DNA from: Streptomyces sp. NRRL F-525
Lineage (GTDB): Bacteria > Actinomycetota > Actinomycetes > Streptomycetales > Streptomycetaceae
NCBI RefSeq assembly: GCF_000716605.1
Contig: NZ_JNXE01000003.1
Coordinates: forward strand, 62,001-126,000
Direction: 5' to 3'
Length of the DNA: 64,000 nt
The notes under the pieces: generated by a model
What the model was told of the DNA's origin: nothing
What the model saw: only the letters and a program-made list of their open reading frames with translations
Database searches by the model: none
Part shown: one piece after another, positions 49,180 to 58,484 of the stretch
How the letters are laid out: each line of letters begins with the position of its first letter
Position numbering within the stretch: the first letter of the stretch is position 1
Translations under genes and position numbers: made by a program

Positions 49180-51006
49180 TTGCGCGAGTACAACAACCCT
49201 CCGTTGGCGTTGGCACCGCCGGTGGGCGGTCTGGCCGACGTCGTCTTCGAGCGTGCCCAGGACGACCCCCTCCACGTCTCCCTCGGCCGCAAGAACGAGC
49301 AGGACGAGTGGCGGGACGTGACCGCCGCCGAGTTCCGCGACGAGGTCCTCGCCCTCGCCAAGGGCCTGCTCGCCCAGGGCATCCGCTTCGGCGACCGGGT
49401 CGCGATCATGTCCCGTACCCGCTACGAGTGGACGCTGTTCGACTTCGCGCTGTGGACGATCGGCGCCCAGGTGGTGCCGATCTACCCGACCTCGTCGGCC
49501 GAGCAGTGCTTCTGGATGCTGCACGACGCGCAGGTCTCGGCGGCGATGGTCGAGCACGAGGACCACGCGATGACCATCGCCACCGTCATCGACCGCCTCC
49601 CCGCGCTGCACCAGCTGTGGCAGCTCGACACGGGCGCCGTGCAGCGGCTGTACGACGCCGGCGCGCACATCGAGGACGAGGTGGTGCACCGGCACCGCCA
49701 GGCCGTCACCCCGGACTCGACCGCGACGATCATCTACACCTCGGGTACCACGGGCAGACCCAAGGGCTGTGTCATCTCGCACGGCAACTTCATGTACGAG
49801 GCGGACACGGTCATCGACACCTGGGAGTCCGTCTTCCACTCGAAGCGGGGCGAGGAGGTGGCGACCCTGTTGTTCCTGCCGCTCGCGCACGTCTTCGGGC
49901 GGATGGTGGAGGTCGCGGCGATCCGCGGCGGCGTCCGCTTCGGCCACCAGCCGCAGCTGAACGCCGCAGCACTGCTGCCGGACCTCGTCGCCTTCAAGCC
50001 GACGTTCATCCTGGCCGTGCCGTACATCTTCGAGAAGGTCTTCAACGCGGCCCGCCGCAAGGCCGAGAAGGACGGCAAGGCCGGGCCGTTCGAGAAGGCC
50101 GTCGAGATCGCGGTGAAGTACGCGGACGCGATCGAGGCGAAGGCCTGGGGCATCGGCCCCGGCCCCTCGGCGGGCCTGCGCATGCAGCACCAGCTCTTCG
50201 ACAAGCTCGTGTACTCCAAGGTGCGGGCCGCCATGGGCGGCCGGATCCGCAACGCCATGTCCGGCGGGTCGGCCATGGACCGCCGCCTCGGACTGTTCTT
50301 CGCGGGCGCGGGCGTCCAGATCTACGAGGGCTACGGCCTCACCGAGTCGACGGCCGCCGCGACCGCCAACCCGCCCGACCGCACCCGCTACGGCACGGTC
50401 GGCCAGGCCATCCCCGGTGTCACCGTGCACATCGCGGACGACGGCGAGATCTGGCTCAACGGCCCCAATGTCTTCCAGGGTTACCTCAACAACCAGAAGG
50501 CCACCGACGAGACCCTGCACGACGGCTGGCTCGCCACCGGTGACCTGGGCTCCCTGGACGAGGACGGCTATCTGACCATCACCGGGCGCAAGAAGGAGAT
50601 CCTGGTGACCTCCGGCGGCAAGAGCGTCGCGCCCGGGCTGCTGGAGGAGCGGGTGCGCGACCATCCACTGGTCTCGCAGTGCATCGTCGTCGGCAACGAC
50701 CGCCCCTACATCGCCGCGCTCGTCACCCTCGACCACGAGGCCGTCGAGCACTGGCTCACCATGCGCGGCAAGCCGCAGATGTCGCCGGCCGAGCTGGTGC
50801 GCGACGCCGACCTGGAGACCGAGGTGCGGCGCGCGGTCGTAGCCGCCAACACCTTGGTCTCGCAGGCCGAGTCGATCCGCACCTTCCGGATACTGGCCCA
50901 GCCGTTCACCGAGGAACACGGTCTGCTGACCCCGTCCCTGAAGCTGAAGCGCAAGGCCATCGAGAACACGTACGCGAACGAGGTCGAGGCGCTGTACCGG
51001 GCCTGA
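49180..51006 (+). CDS. Long-chain acyl-CoA synthetase (AMP-forming)
   Basis: A 608-residue ANL-family ligase of the FadD15 type. It shows P-loop IIYTSGTTGRPKGCVISH, the A5-like YEGYGLTESTAAAT, A8 GWLATGDLGSLDEDGYLTITGRKKEILVTSGGKSVAP and a catalytic Lys region near the C-terminus (LTPSLKLKRKAIENTY). It activates fatty acids via acyl-AMP to acyl-CoA. TTG at 49180 has a GGGGAGCGGGG site. The 240 bp before it hold the promoter. It is convergent with the pectin operon, 12 bp apart. Confidence 0.92.
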   Translation: MREYNNPPLALAPPVGGLADVVFERAQDDPLHVSLGRKNEQDEWRDVTAAEFRDEVLALAKGLLAQGIRFGDRVAIMSRTRYEWTLFDFALWTIGAQVVPIYPTSSAEQCFWMLHDAQVSAAMVEHEDHAMTIATVIDRLPALHQLWQLDTGAVQRLYDAGAHIEDEVVHRHRQAVTPDSTATIIYTSGTTGRPKGCVISHGNFMYEADTVIDTWESVFHSKRGEEVATLLFLPLAHVFGRMVEVAAIRGGVRFGHQPQLNAAALLPDLVAFKPTFILAVPYIFEKVFNAARRKAEKDGKAGPFEKAVEIAVKYADAIEAKAWGIGPGPSAGLRMQHQLFDKLVYSKVRAAMGGRIRNAMSGGSAMDRRLGLFFAGAGVQIYEGYGLTESTAAATANPPDRTRYGTVGQAIPGVTVHIADDGEIWLNGPNVFQGYLNNQKATDETLHDGWLATGDLGSLDEDGYLTITGRKKEILVTSGGKSVAPGLLEERVRDHPLVSQCIVVGNDRPYIAALVTLDHEAVEHWLTMRGKPQMSPAELVRDADLETEVRRAVVAANTLVSQAESIRTFRILAQPFTEEHGLLTPSLKLKRKAIENTYANEVEALYRA

Positions 51007-51018
51007 ACTCCCCCTTCC

Positions 51019-53085
51019 CTAGCCGATGTTCACCCGGAAGATCTTGTCGGAGCCGTCCGGCTGGTTGCCGTTGTTGTCGCAGTTGGTGGTCGACAGCCAC
51101 AGCTGGTCGGCGCCGGGGACCTTGGTGACCGTGCGCAGGCGTCCGTAGGTCCCGACGTAGTACGCCGTCGGGGTGCCGACGCTCTCGGTGTCGCCGTTGA
51201 TCGGGACGCGCCACAGGCGTTCGCCGCGCAGGGACGCCATGTAGACGACGTTGCGGACGATGGCGATCCCGCTGGGCGAGGCCTCGTCGACGTTCCAGGT
51301 GGCCTTGGGGTTGGTCATCCCGGCGACGCTGCAACTCCCTTCGCAGGTGGGCCAGCCGTAGTTCGCGCCCGGCTTGATGAGGTTGAGTTCGTCCTTGGAG
51401 CTGTTGCCGAACTCCGCTTCCCACAGGCGGCCGTTGCGGTCGAAGGCGAGACCCTGCGGGTTGCGATGGCCGTACGAGTAGACGTAGTTGCCGAACGGGT
51501 TGCCGGGGGCCGGCTTGCCGTCCGTCGTCATGCGCAGGATCTTGCCGTTGAGGGAGGTCTTGTCCTGGGCGAGGTCGGGTGTCTGGGCCTCGCCGGTGGA
51601 GACGTAGAGGTAGCCGTCGGGTCCGAAGGCGAGGCGTCCGCCGTTGTGGTAGCGGTTCTTCTTGATGCCCTGGAGGAGGACGGTGTAGCCGGTGAGGGTG
51701 GTGCCGTCGTACGTCATGCGGACGACGCGGTTGCCCTCGGACGCGGTGTGCATGAAGTAGACGTAGTGGTTGGTGGCCCACTTCGGGTCGACGGCGACGC
51801 CGAGGAGGCCGCCCTCGCCGTTGGTGGTGACCGCGTTGGGCACGGTCCCGACCTGGGTCCGGGTGCCGTCCTTGGCCGTCTTCCAGACCCGGAAGTCGTC
51901 CCGCTCGGTGACGAGGGCGCTCTGGCCGTCCGGCATCCAGTAGGTGCCCCAGGGGATGGTCCAGCCGGTGGAGAGCGTGGCGATCGACGAGGGGACACCG
52001 CCGTCGGTCGCGCAGGCCTTCGTGGTGAAGGTGACGGTGTTGCTCTGCTCGGAGAGGTTGCCGGCCGCGTCGCGTGCGACGACGTTCAGCGTGTACGGGC
52101 TGTCGCAGGCCAGGCCGGTGAGGGTGGTCGAGGTGCCGCTGGTGACCGTCTTGTAGACGGTATCCGCACTGCGGATGTCGTATGCGATCACCGCACGGTC
52201 GTCCGTCGACGGACCCCAGGCGAGGTCGACCGTATTCGATGTGATGTCGGCGGTCGACAAAGTACCGGGTTTGGTGGGCGGGGTGGTGTCCGAGCTGGGT
52301 TTCGTCGTGCAGTCGACGACCGGGCTGGCGGGCGAGGTGTTGCCGGCCGCGTCGCGGGCGATGACGGTGAGGTCGTAGGTGGTGTTCGGGGCGAGCCCGG
52401 TGAGCGTCTTGCTGGTCGAACTCCCGGGCGCCTCACCGATCTTGTTGCCGTGCTCGTAGAGGTCGTACGCCGTGACGCCCACGTTGTCGGTCGAGGCACC
52501 CCACGTCAGCGTGAGGCCGTCCTCGCCGATGTCCGGGCAACTCGGCTGGCCGGGACGGGTCGGGGCCTGTGCGTCGGTCGCGGTGCCGACGCTGATCCGG
52601 TCGAGGTTGGGGCCGCCGTTCGCGGTGGTCGCGGTCGCCCGGATCTTGTCGGTGCCGGCCGTCAGCGGGACGTTCACGGTCTTCGTCGCCCAGGTGTTCC
52701 AGTCGGCGGTGGCCGGGAAGGAGACGGCGGGCGCTACGACCGTGCCGTTGACGGAGATGTCCAACGGGCGGTCCACGGCGGTGCCGTTGGCGTAGCGAAC
52801 GGCGACCGACGCGGTGCCGGTGGCGGCGGCACTCACCGTGAACTCCACATACGAACCAGTCACGTTGGTGTAGTCGACGAAGCCGGTGCCCGTGTAACCG
52901 GTGTGGTTGGTGGCCACGGTGCCCTGGACGACGGTGGCGTCCTCGGCCTGGTAGTCGGTGGTCGCCGCGTGCGCGGTGCCGCCTGTGAGACCGGCGAGCG
53001 GCACCGCGAGCGCCAGGGTGAGGGCGAGGGAAAGAGCCGGGGAGAGGCCCCGTGCGCCTCGCGCCGGTGTTCTGCCGCGTGTCAT
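51019..53085 (-). CDS. Secreted GSDH-type (PQQ) sugar dehydrogenase with CBM and two FnIII domains
   Basis: A 688-residue exported enzyme. A Sec signal (1-41, ending THA-A) is followed by a CBM6/35-type jelly roll (~45-168; DYQAEDATVVQG, YVEFTVSAAATG). Two fibronectin III modules (~178-262 and ~272-355) come next, then a glucose/sorbosone dehydrogenase propeller (~360-688; GLLGVAVDPKWATNHYVYFMHT, YHNGGRLAFGPDGYLYVSTGE, YGHRNPQGLAFDRNGRLWEAEFG). It oxidises aldoses, probably pectin-derived, with PQQ. The start overlaps the GH27 stop by 4 bases; last gene of the operon. Confidence 0.88.
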   Translation of the reverse strand: MTRGRTPARGARGLSPALSLALTLALAVPLAGLTGGTAHAATTDYQAEDATVVQGTVATNHTGYTGTGFVDYTNVTGSYVEFTVSAAATGTASVAVRYANGTAVDRPLDISVNGTVVAPAVSFPATADWNTWATKTVNVPLTAGTDKIRATATTANGGPNLDRISVGTATDAQAPTRPGQPSCPDIGEDGLTLTWGASTDNVGVTAYDLYEHGNKIGEAPGSSTSKTLTGLAPNTTYDLTVIARDAAGNTSPASPVVDCTTKPSSDTTPPTKPGTLSTADITSNTVDLAWGPSTDDRAVIAYDIRSADTVYKTVTSGTSTTLTGLACDSPYTLNVVARDAAGNLSEQSNTVTFTTKACATDGGVPSSIATLSTGWTIPWGTYWMPDGQSALVTERDDFRVWKTAKDGTRTQVGTVPNAVTTNGEGGLLGVAVDPKWATNHYVYFMHTASEGNRVVRMTYDGTTLTGYTVLLQGIKKNRYHNGGRLAFGPDGYLYVSTGEAQTPDLAQDKTSLNGKILRMTTDGKPAPGNPFGNYVYSYGHRNPQGLAFDRNGRLWEAEFGNSSKDELNLIKPGANYGWPTCEGSCSVAGMTNPKATWNVDEASPSGIAIVRNVVYMASLRGERLWRVPINGDTESVGTPTAYYVGTYGRLRTVTKVPGADQLWLSTTNCDNNGNQPDGSDKIFRVNIG

Positions 53086-54452
53086 GAGTGCCCCCTCAGG
53101 GTGCTGTCGACCGGGTTCACACGGATCAGGCGGGTCTCGCCCGGCCGTAGCGTCGCGCTGTACGAGTCCGCGACGGTGCCCTTGTGGGAGCCGGACCAGA
53201 GGTCGGTGACGTCGCCGGAGCCGGTGAAGCCGACCTGCGACCAGTTCACGGAGACCGTCGCGCTGCCGGACGTACCTGTGTTGAACAGGGCGACCACATA
53301 GGCGCCGTCGCTCTCGCGCTTGCTCCAGACCTGCTTCACGCCGCTGTTCACCACGCGTTTCGCGGCGACACCGTCCTGGTCGACGCCGATGAGGCGGTCG
53401 TTGGTGAGCATCGCCTTGTCGACGGGGTCGAGTTGGGTGACGTCGGTGCCGAGCAGCAGGGGCGAGCCCGCCATCGCCCACAGGGTGAAGTGCGAGCGCC
53501 GCTGGTCGGCCGTCAGGCCCACCTGGTCGCCGTTGCCGACCTCCAGGGAGTCCAGGTCGTTCCAGCCGCCCGGACCGGCGTACGGCTGCCAGGAGGCGGC
53601 GGTGTTGAAGCGCGCGGAGACGTGCGACCAGTCGGTGAGCGGGTAGCCGCTGCCGTTGGCGCCGGGTCCGCAGTAGCACTCGACGTCGCCCTGCGTGCGC
53701 CAACTGTTCGCCAGCGAACGCCAGGTGGCGGCATCGGCGATCGGAAGGTTGTTGGAGAGCGCGAAGTTGATGGGCCGGCCAGTCGCCCGCAGTGCCTTGT
53801 CCCAGGCCTGGACGTCCGGGATGTCGGCGCTGCCCACGCCGTCGATCTTCAGGTAGTCGACGCCCCAGGAGGCGAACTGCTTCGCCCACGAGTTCACGAA
53901 CTCCTGCGCGCCTGGCTTCCCGTAGTCGATGTAGTACATGTTCTTGCAGTTGTAGTTCTTCTCCGTCCTGGTCGTGTCCGCGATGTCCTTCGCGTGGTAT
54001 GAGGTGCCCTCGATCGGGGTGTTCGCGGTGACCGCGTTCTTGGCGATGCCCGGGGTGACGTAGAAGCCGAACTTCAGTCCCTTGGAGTGGATGTAGTCGG
54101 CCAACGCCTTGATTCCGGACGGGAACTTGGCCGGGTCGACGGCCCAGCGGCCGTACGAGTCGACCGTGAAGCCGTTGGCATCGCACTTCTGCCAGAAGTC
54201 GTCGAGGTTGACGTACACGAAGCCGTGGTTCTTGAGGCCGCTCGACACCAGGGCGTCCGCCTGGGCCTTGATCTTGGCCTCGGTGGGCGTGCGGCGGACG
54301 TAGCTCCAGCTGCTCCAGCCCATGGCGGGCCGGGTGGACTGGCCGTTGTCGGAGGCCACGGCCGGAGTCGGGCCGCTCAGGAGGGGAAGCGCGGAGGCGG
54401 CCAGTAGCCCGGCGAGCGCCGCCACGAACGGCCTGGGTCCGATGTGTGTCAT
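53082..54452 (-). CDS. Secreted alpha-galactosidase (GH27)
   Basis: A 456-residue enzyme: signal peptide (1-33, cut after AVA), GH27 barrel beginning RPAMGWSSWSYV, with FVYVNLDDFWQ, nucleophile Asp in GVDYLKIDGVG, WRTQGDVECYCGPG and GWNDLDSLEVGNG, then a C-terminal beta-domain. It releases terminal alpha-galactose (or beta-arabinose in some members) from plant polysaccharides. Its ATG overlaps the previous stop by 4 bases and its stop overlaps the next start by 4, so translation is coupled through the operon. Confidence 0.92.
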   Translation of the reverse strand: MTHIGPRPFVAALAGLLAASALPLLSGPTPAVASDNGQSTRPAMGWSSWSYVRRTPTEAKIKAQADALVSSGLKNHGFVYVNLDDFWQKCDANGFTVDSYGRWAVDPAKFPSGIKALADYIHSKGLKFGFYVTPGIAKNAVTANTPIEGTSYHAKDIADTTRTEKNYNCKNMYYIDYGKPGAQEFVNSWAKQFASWGVDYLKIDGVGSADIPDVQAWDKALRATGRPINFALSNNLPIADAATWRSLANSWRTQGDVECYCGPGANGSGYPLTDWSHVSARFNTAASWQPYAGPGGWNDLDSLEVGNGDQVGLTADQRRSHFTLWAMAGSPLLLGTDVTQLDPVDKAMLTNDRLIGVDQDGVAAKRVVNSGVKQVWSKRESDGAYVVALFNTGTSGSATVSVNWSQVGFTGSGDVTDLWSGSHKGTVADSYSATLRPGETRLIRVNPVDSTLRGHS

Positions 54453-57400
54453 GACGATCCCCCAGGGGTCGCGTAGGACGTGCCGATCCAGGCCTCGTCG
54501 ATCCGCAGCCGCTTGTAGCGGGTGGTGTCGGTGGCGGCGGCCCAGGTGGAGTCGACTTCGAGGCGGACGTAGCGGGCGTTGGCCGCGGTGAGGTCAATGC
54601 CCTGGATTCCGCGGCGACTTGGGAGCTGGCCGGTCTTGACGGCGCTCCCCCAGTTCGTGCCGTCGTTGCTCAGGAACACCTTGTAGTCCTTGATGCGCGC
54701 CGACTGTTCGGTGTCGGAGCGGGCGTAGGCCACGGAGTCCTCGCGCTGGTTGAGCCCGATGTACTGCGCCCTCTTCGAACTGCCCAGGTCGAAGGTGAGG
54801 TTGACCGGCAGGGTCTTGCCGTTGTCCCAGTAGGTGAGGTAACTCCCGTCCCCCGCGGCCGAACCCGCGTGTCCGCTCGCCGAGGCGCTCGCGCTCACGG
54901 TGACGCCGGACAGGATGCCCTGGCGGCCGGCGGTCGTGACCTTGAAGACGGTGTCGTACGGGTCCCAGCCGCCGAGACCGCTGAGCGTGAGCACGCCGCC
55001 GGACTGGGACCACGAAATCGCCGCGCCGGTACGGAGGTTGGTGACGGAGGCGATGCGGTAGCCGTTGTCGCGGATGCGCAGGGTGCTGGTGCCGGGCGGG
55101 GTCAGGACGTGGATGTACTGGAGGTCCGGGTCGGTCCGGCTGATGGTGGTGACGCCGTGGGCGCCGTCGTTCCAGAAGCCGGGTTTGAGGCCGCCGTACA
55201 GGTAGCCGCCGCCCTCGGTGCCGTGCAGGGACTCCCAGATGGGGTCGAGGTAGGAGTCGGCGAAGGTGTTGAAGGCGGCCTGGTTCGCCGGGAATTTACC
55301 GTTGACCTGGGCGGTCTCCGCCATCAGCGCCTTGACCGAGGAGCCGGCGTTGGTGACGAGGCGGCCGAGGGTGAGCGCGCGGTCGACGGACGGGTCGGAG
55401 CCGTCGTACCACCAGGCTCCGGTCGACGGAAGCTTGAAGTCGGCTTCCGTCAGGCGGGGTTGTGCGGTGTACACAGCCTGCGGGTAGTCGTATGCGGGCG
55501 ACATTCCCGTCTTCTGCTCATTGCTGATCATGTCCATGATCGGCGTGTCCTCGTTGTTGTTGCTGAGCGTGTAGTTCGGCCGCTTCTGGTAGATCTGCTG
55601 GTAGAGGTCGTGGCTCTCCCAGTACGCGTTGTCGTTGTCGATCCAGAAGCCGCCGAGGTCTGGATAGCGGTCCATGACCTCGAAGAAGTTGTCGTAGCTG
55701 AACTGCCCGAAGCCGTCCCGGGTGGTCAGGTCGACGTTCTTGCCCTTGTAGGCGGAGTAGGCGGCCGAGTCGAGCCACTCGTGGCCGCCCTCGTCGTGCC
55801 ACTGCGGGTCGTCGGTCATGTAGAGGACGACCTTCATGCCCTTGGCCTTCGCCGCCGTGATCAGTTCGCCGAGGAAGTCCCGCTTCGTGGAGCAGGATCC
55901 GGGGATCTTCGAGGGCCAGGGGCGGGCGTAGCCGAGGCGGCTGTGGAAGGTCGCCAGTACGAGGTATTGCGTATGCAGTTTCCGGGCCTCGTTCACCCAG
56001 TAGTCCGGAGTCCAGCCGCCGTTGGTGACATCGCTCTCCCAGCCGGTACAACTGGTGTGGGCGGGCGCGGTACGCAGACCCCAGTGCAGGAAGAGGCCGC
56101 CGACGGAGTTGCGGAGGAAGTCCTGGCGGGGGTTCTCCAGGTCGAGCGGGCGGGCGTTCGCGGCCGCGCAGTTCTCGGTGGAGCCGGTGCTGGACACGCG
56201 CGGCGAACCGGCGCCGCTCACGCAGTAGCCGTTCACGTCCTGGAAGCCCAGGTCGTAGGGCGAGTTGGAGCCGCGCTGGGCGGTGAAGCCCGTGAACCGG
56301 ATGCCGCTCGCCGCGTTGGCGACGACCGCCGGCCGGCCGTCGTCCGCCGCGAACTTCACGGAGCTGTCGGTGAATTGGACGTTGTCGGCGTTGTGCAGAT
56401 ACCAGCCGTAGGCCGGCCGGGTGCCGATGGCCTTCGGGTTGTAGTCCTTGGGGTCGTTGGCCGGCACGCCGGTGGACATGGTGCCGTTGCCGCCGGGGAC
56501 GGTGATGTCGACGTTCGTGAACGTGATCCCGCTGATCCGGTGACCGGTCTCGCCCCACAGAGTCGGGCTGAACGAGGGGCTGTTGCCGGTGGCCGTGATG
56601 TTGTCGTAGGTGACGTCGCTGATCGAACCGACGCCCGGACTGTTGCCGCAGCGTTTGCGGGTGCCGATCTTCTCCATGATCGGTGAGTGGACGCCGGTCA
56701 TGGTGATGTCGCGGTAGTGGACGTCGGAGATCTTCGCGCCGTCCATGGAGACCATGCCGAGGCCGGACTTGTCGGCGCCCTCGATCCGGATCTTCTGGAA
56801 CTGGTAGTCCGAGAAGTCGCCGCAGGTCTCGGAGCCGAACATCAGCGCGTTGCAGCACTTGGCCGACAGATACGAATCGCTCACGCGCACATGGCCGTTG
56901 GGGAGTTTGGCGCCGAGCGCGTAGTCGCTCTTGAACACGAGGGCGTCGTCGTTCGCCTTGATGCTGGCGTTCGTGACGGTGACGTTCGTCGTGGAGATGA
57001 TGTTCCAGCCGTCGCGGTCGCTCGCGGTGTCGATGGTCAGGTGGTCCGAGGTGACGTTCGTGCAGCCGTTGACGAGCGCGGCGAAGTGGCCGCCCCGGCG
57101 CAGGGTGAGCCCGTCACCGATACGGAGCCCGTCGCAGCGCGTCAGCGACAGGATCTTGTCGGCCTGGCCGGACTTGGGGTTGCCGGTGATCAGGTTGCCG
57201 AGCCCGTCGATGACCCCACCGCCGACGAAGCCGATGTTCGTGAGCCGGTCGCCGTAGATCATCGCGTCGTGGAAGTGGCTGTGCCCGTAGTCCTGGTACT
57301 GGTCGTACGGGTTGGCCTCGGGGGCGTCGTAGGTGCCCGCGGACGAGCCCTGGATCGTGGCGCCGGTGTCGACCTGGAGCGTCACGTTGCTCTTCATGTG

Positions 57401-57679
57401 GATGGTGTTCTTGGACTTGTACGTGCCGGCGGGGAAGCGGACCGTGCCGCCGCCGGCCGAATTGGCCGCCGTGATGGCCTTGTTGACGGCCGGGGTGTCG
57501 TTGGCGGAGCCGTCACCCTTGGCGCCGTAGTCGCGGACGTCGTAGACGGTGGCGCGCGGTGCGGGAGGCGTGGCCGCGAGGGCCGACGGGTGGGCGAGGC
57601 CGAGGACGACGGCGAACGCGAAGAACACGCTCGCCGCCCAACTCCGTTTGTACAGGGGCGATTTCATGGGGGGTTTCAT
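54449..57679 (-). CDS. Secreted GH28-GH29-CBM32 fusion (polygalacturonase-like plus alpha-L-fucosidase-like)
   Basis: A 1076-residue multidomain enzyme. A Sec signal (1-36) precedes a right-handed beta-helix (~45-505) starting VYDVRDYGAKGDGSANDTPAVNKAI with the GH28 motif KANDDALVFKSDY. A GH29-like alpha-L-fucosidase domain (~515-905) follows with GGLFLHWGL and nucleophile Asp in GFWIDNDN. A discoidin/CBM32 module (~925-1070) ends it. Joining a galacturonan or rhamnogalacturonan hydrolase to a fucosidase suits fucosylated pectin side chains. ATG at 57679 has a GAGGAGC site 9 bases upstream; gene three of the operon. Confidence 0.85.
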   Translation of the reverse strand: MKPPMKSPLYKRSWAASVFFAFAVVLGLAHPSALAATPPAPRATVYDVRDYGAKGDGSANDTPAVNKAITAANSAGGGTVRFPAGTYKSKNTIHMKSNVTLQVDTGATIQGSSAGTYDAPEANPYDQYQDYGHSHFHDAMIYGDRLTNIGFVGGGVIDGLGNLITGNPKSGQADKILSLTRCDGLRIGDGLTLRRGGHFAALVNGCTNVTSDHLTIDTASDRDGWNIISTTNVTVTNASIKANDDALVFKSDYALGAKLPNGHVRVSDSYLSAKCCNALMFGSETCGDFSDYQFQKIRIEGADKSGLGMVSMDGAKISDVHYRDITMTGVHSPIMEKIGTRKRCGNSPGVGSISDVTYDNITATGNSPSFSPTLWGETGHRISGITFTNVDITVPGGNGTMSTGVPANDPKDYNPKAIGTRPAYGWYLHNADNVQFTDSSVKFAADDGRPAVVANAASGIRFTGFTAQRGSNSPYDLGFQDVNGYCVSGAGSPRVSSTGSTENCAAANARPLDLENPRQDFLRNSVGGLFLHWGLRTAPAHTSCTGWESDVTNGGWTPDYWVNEARKLHTQYLVLATFHSRLGYARPWPSKIPGSCSTKRDFLGELITAAKAKGMKVVLYMTDDPQWHDEGGHEWLDSAAYSAYKGKNVDLTTRDGFGQFSYDNFFEVMDRYPDLGGFWIDNDNAYWESHDLYQQIYQKRPNYTLSNNNEDTPIMDMISNEQKTGMSPAYDYPQAVYTAQPRLTEADFKLPSTGAWWYDGSDPSVDRALTLGRLVTNAGSSVKALMAETAQVNGKFPANQAAFNTFADSYLDPIWESLHGTEGGGYLYGGLKPGFWNDGAHGVTTISRTDPDLQYIHVLTPPGTSTLRIRDNGYRIASVTNLRTGAAISWSQSGGVLTLSGLGGWDPYDTVFKVTTAGRQGILSGVTVSASASASGHAGSAAGDGSYLTYWDNGKTLPVNLTFDLGSSKRAQYIGLNQREDSVAYARSDTEQSARIKDYKVFLSNDGTNWGSAVKTGQLPSRRGIQGIDLTAANARYVRLEVDSTWAAATDTTRYKRLRIDEAWIGTSYATPGGSS

Positions 57680-57691
57680 GGAGCGTGCTCC

Positions 57692-58480
57692 TCACCCGAG
57701 CTGGTAGCCGCGGAGATCGGTGAGCAGGAGATAGGTGTCCTGCAGGGACCCGGAGGTGTCGCCGAGGGAGCGGTAGATGCCCCACTTGGGGCGCACCCGA
57801 TCGGCCAGGAAGGTGTCGACGCCGGTCCTCGACTTGTCGATCACGGTCGTGGAACCGGACTTGAGGATCCAGCGGACCGAACCGGCCGTGCCGTCACCGA
57901 CCTTGATCTGGAAGTCGACGTCGGTCCATGTGTCGTGGAGCGGTTCGAGGTCGGTACGGCCGACCAGGACACCGGCGATCGGCAGGTTCAGCTCGATGGT
58001 CTGCACGCCGTTCACCCGGCGCAGGGACTGCACGACGATCGGCGAGGTGCCGTTGCCGGGCTGCTTCATCTGCATGATGTGCGTGAAGGTCGTGGTCGCC
58101 TTCAGGGAGCCGGGGATGTACATCGAGTACGTGATCCGCCAGGTCTGCCCCTGGGTCCACTTGAGGTAACTGCTGCTGCCGGTGCGCAGACCGGTGACCT
58201 CCTGGCGCTGCCGGTCGGTCGACGTGTCGCGGTCGACGGTATGCATGTTGAAGCGCCAGTTGTCCCCGGTGGCGTAGATGTGCGGGTGTCCGGCCGGGTG
58301 CGAGTCGGCGCGGTCGTCCTCGACGGTCTCGAAGGCGCCGAGGCCGTCGCCGGTCGCGGTCGGCGCCCACTTCTGCTGCCAGGAGGCCGCGTGCGCGGGG
58401 GCTGCGGCCGGGAGGCCCACCGCGGCACCGGCCGCTCCGCCCACGGCGGCCCCGAGAAGGGCCCTTCTGGACGTGCTCAT
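57692..58480 (-). CDS. Tat-exported polysaccharide lyase-like jelly-roll protein
   Basis: A 262-residue protein with a Tat signal (TSRRALLGAAVGGAAG, residues 3-18) and a beta-jelly-roll core. Conserved features include RFNMHTVDRDTSTDRQRQEVTG, ITYSMYIPGSLK, FTHIMQMKQPGN and a C-terminal GIYRSLGDTSGSLQDTYLLLTDLRGY. The pattern resembles heparin/glucuronan-type polysaccharide lyases. The exact family is uncertain, but a uronide-cleaving role fits the pectin operon. It starts 4 bp after the GH105 stop and ends 12 bp before the fusion gene. Confidence 0.7.
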   Translation of the reverse strand: MSTSRRALLGAAVGGAAGAAVGLPAAAPAHAASWQQKWAPTATGDGLGAFETVEDDRADSHPAGHPHIYATGDNWRFNMHTVDRDTSTDRQRQEVTGLRTGSSSYLKWTQGQTWRITYSMYIPGSLKATTTFTHIMQMKQPGNGTSPIVVQSLRRVNGVQTIELNLPIAGVLVGRTDLEPLHDTWTDVDFQIKVGDGTAGSVRWILKSGSTTVIDKSRTGVDTFLADRVRPKWGIYRSLGDTSGSLQDTYLLLTDLRGYQLG

Positions 58481-58484
58481 GACA

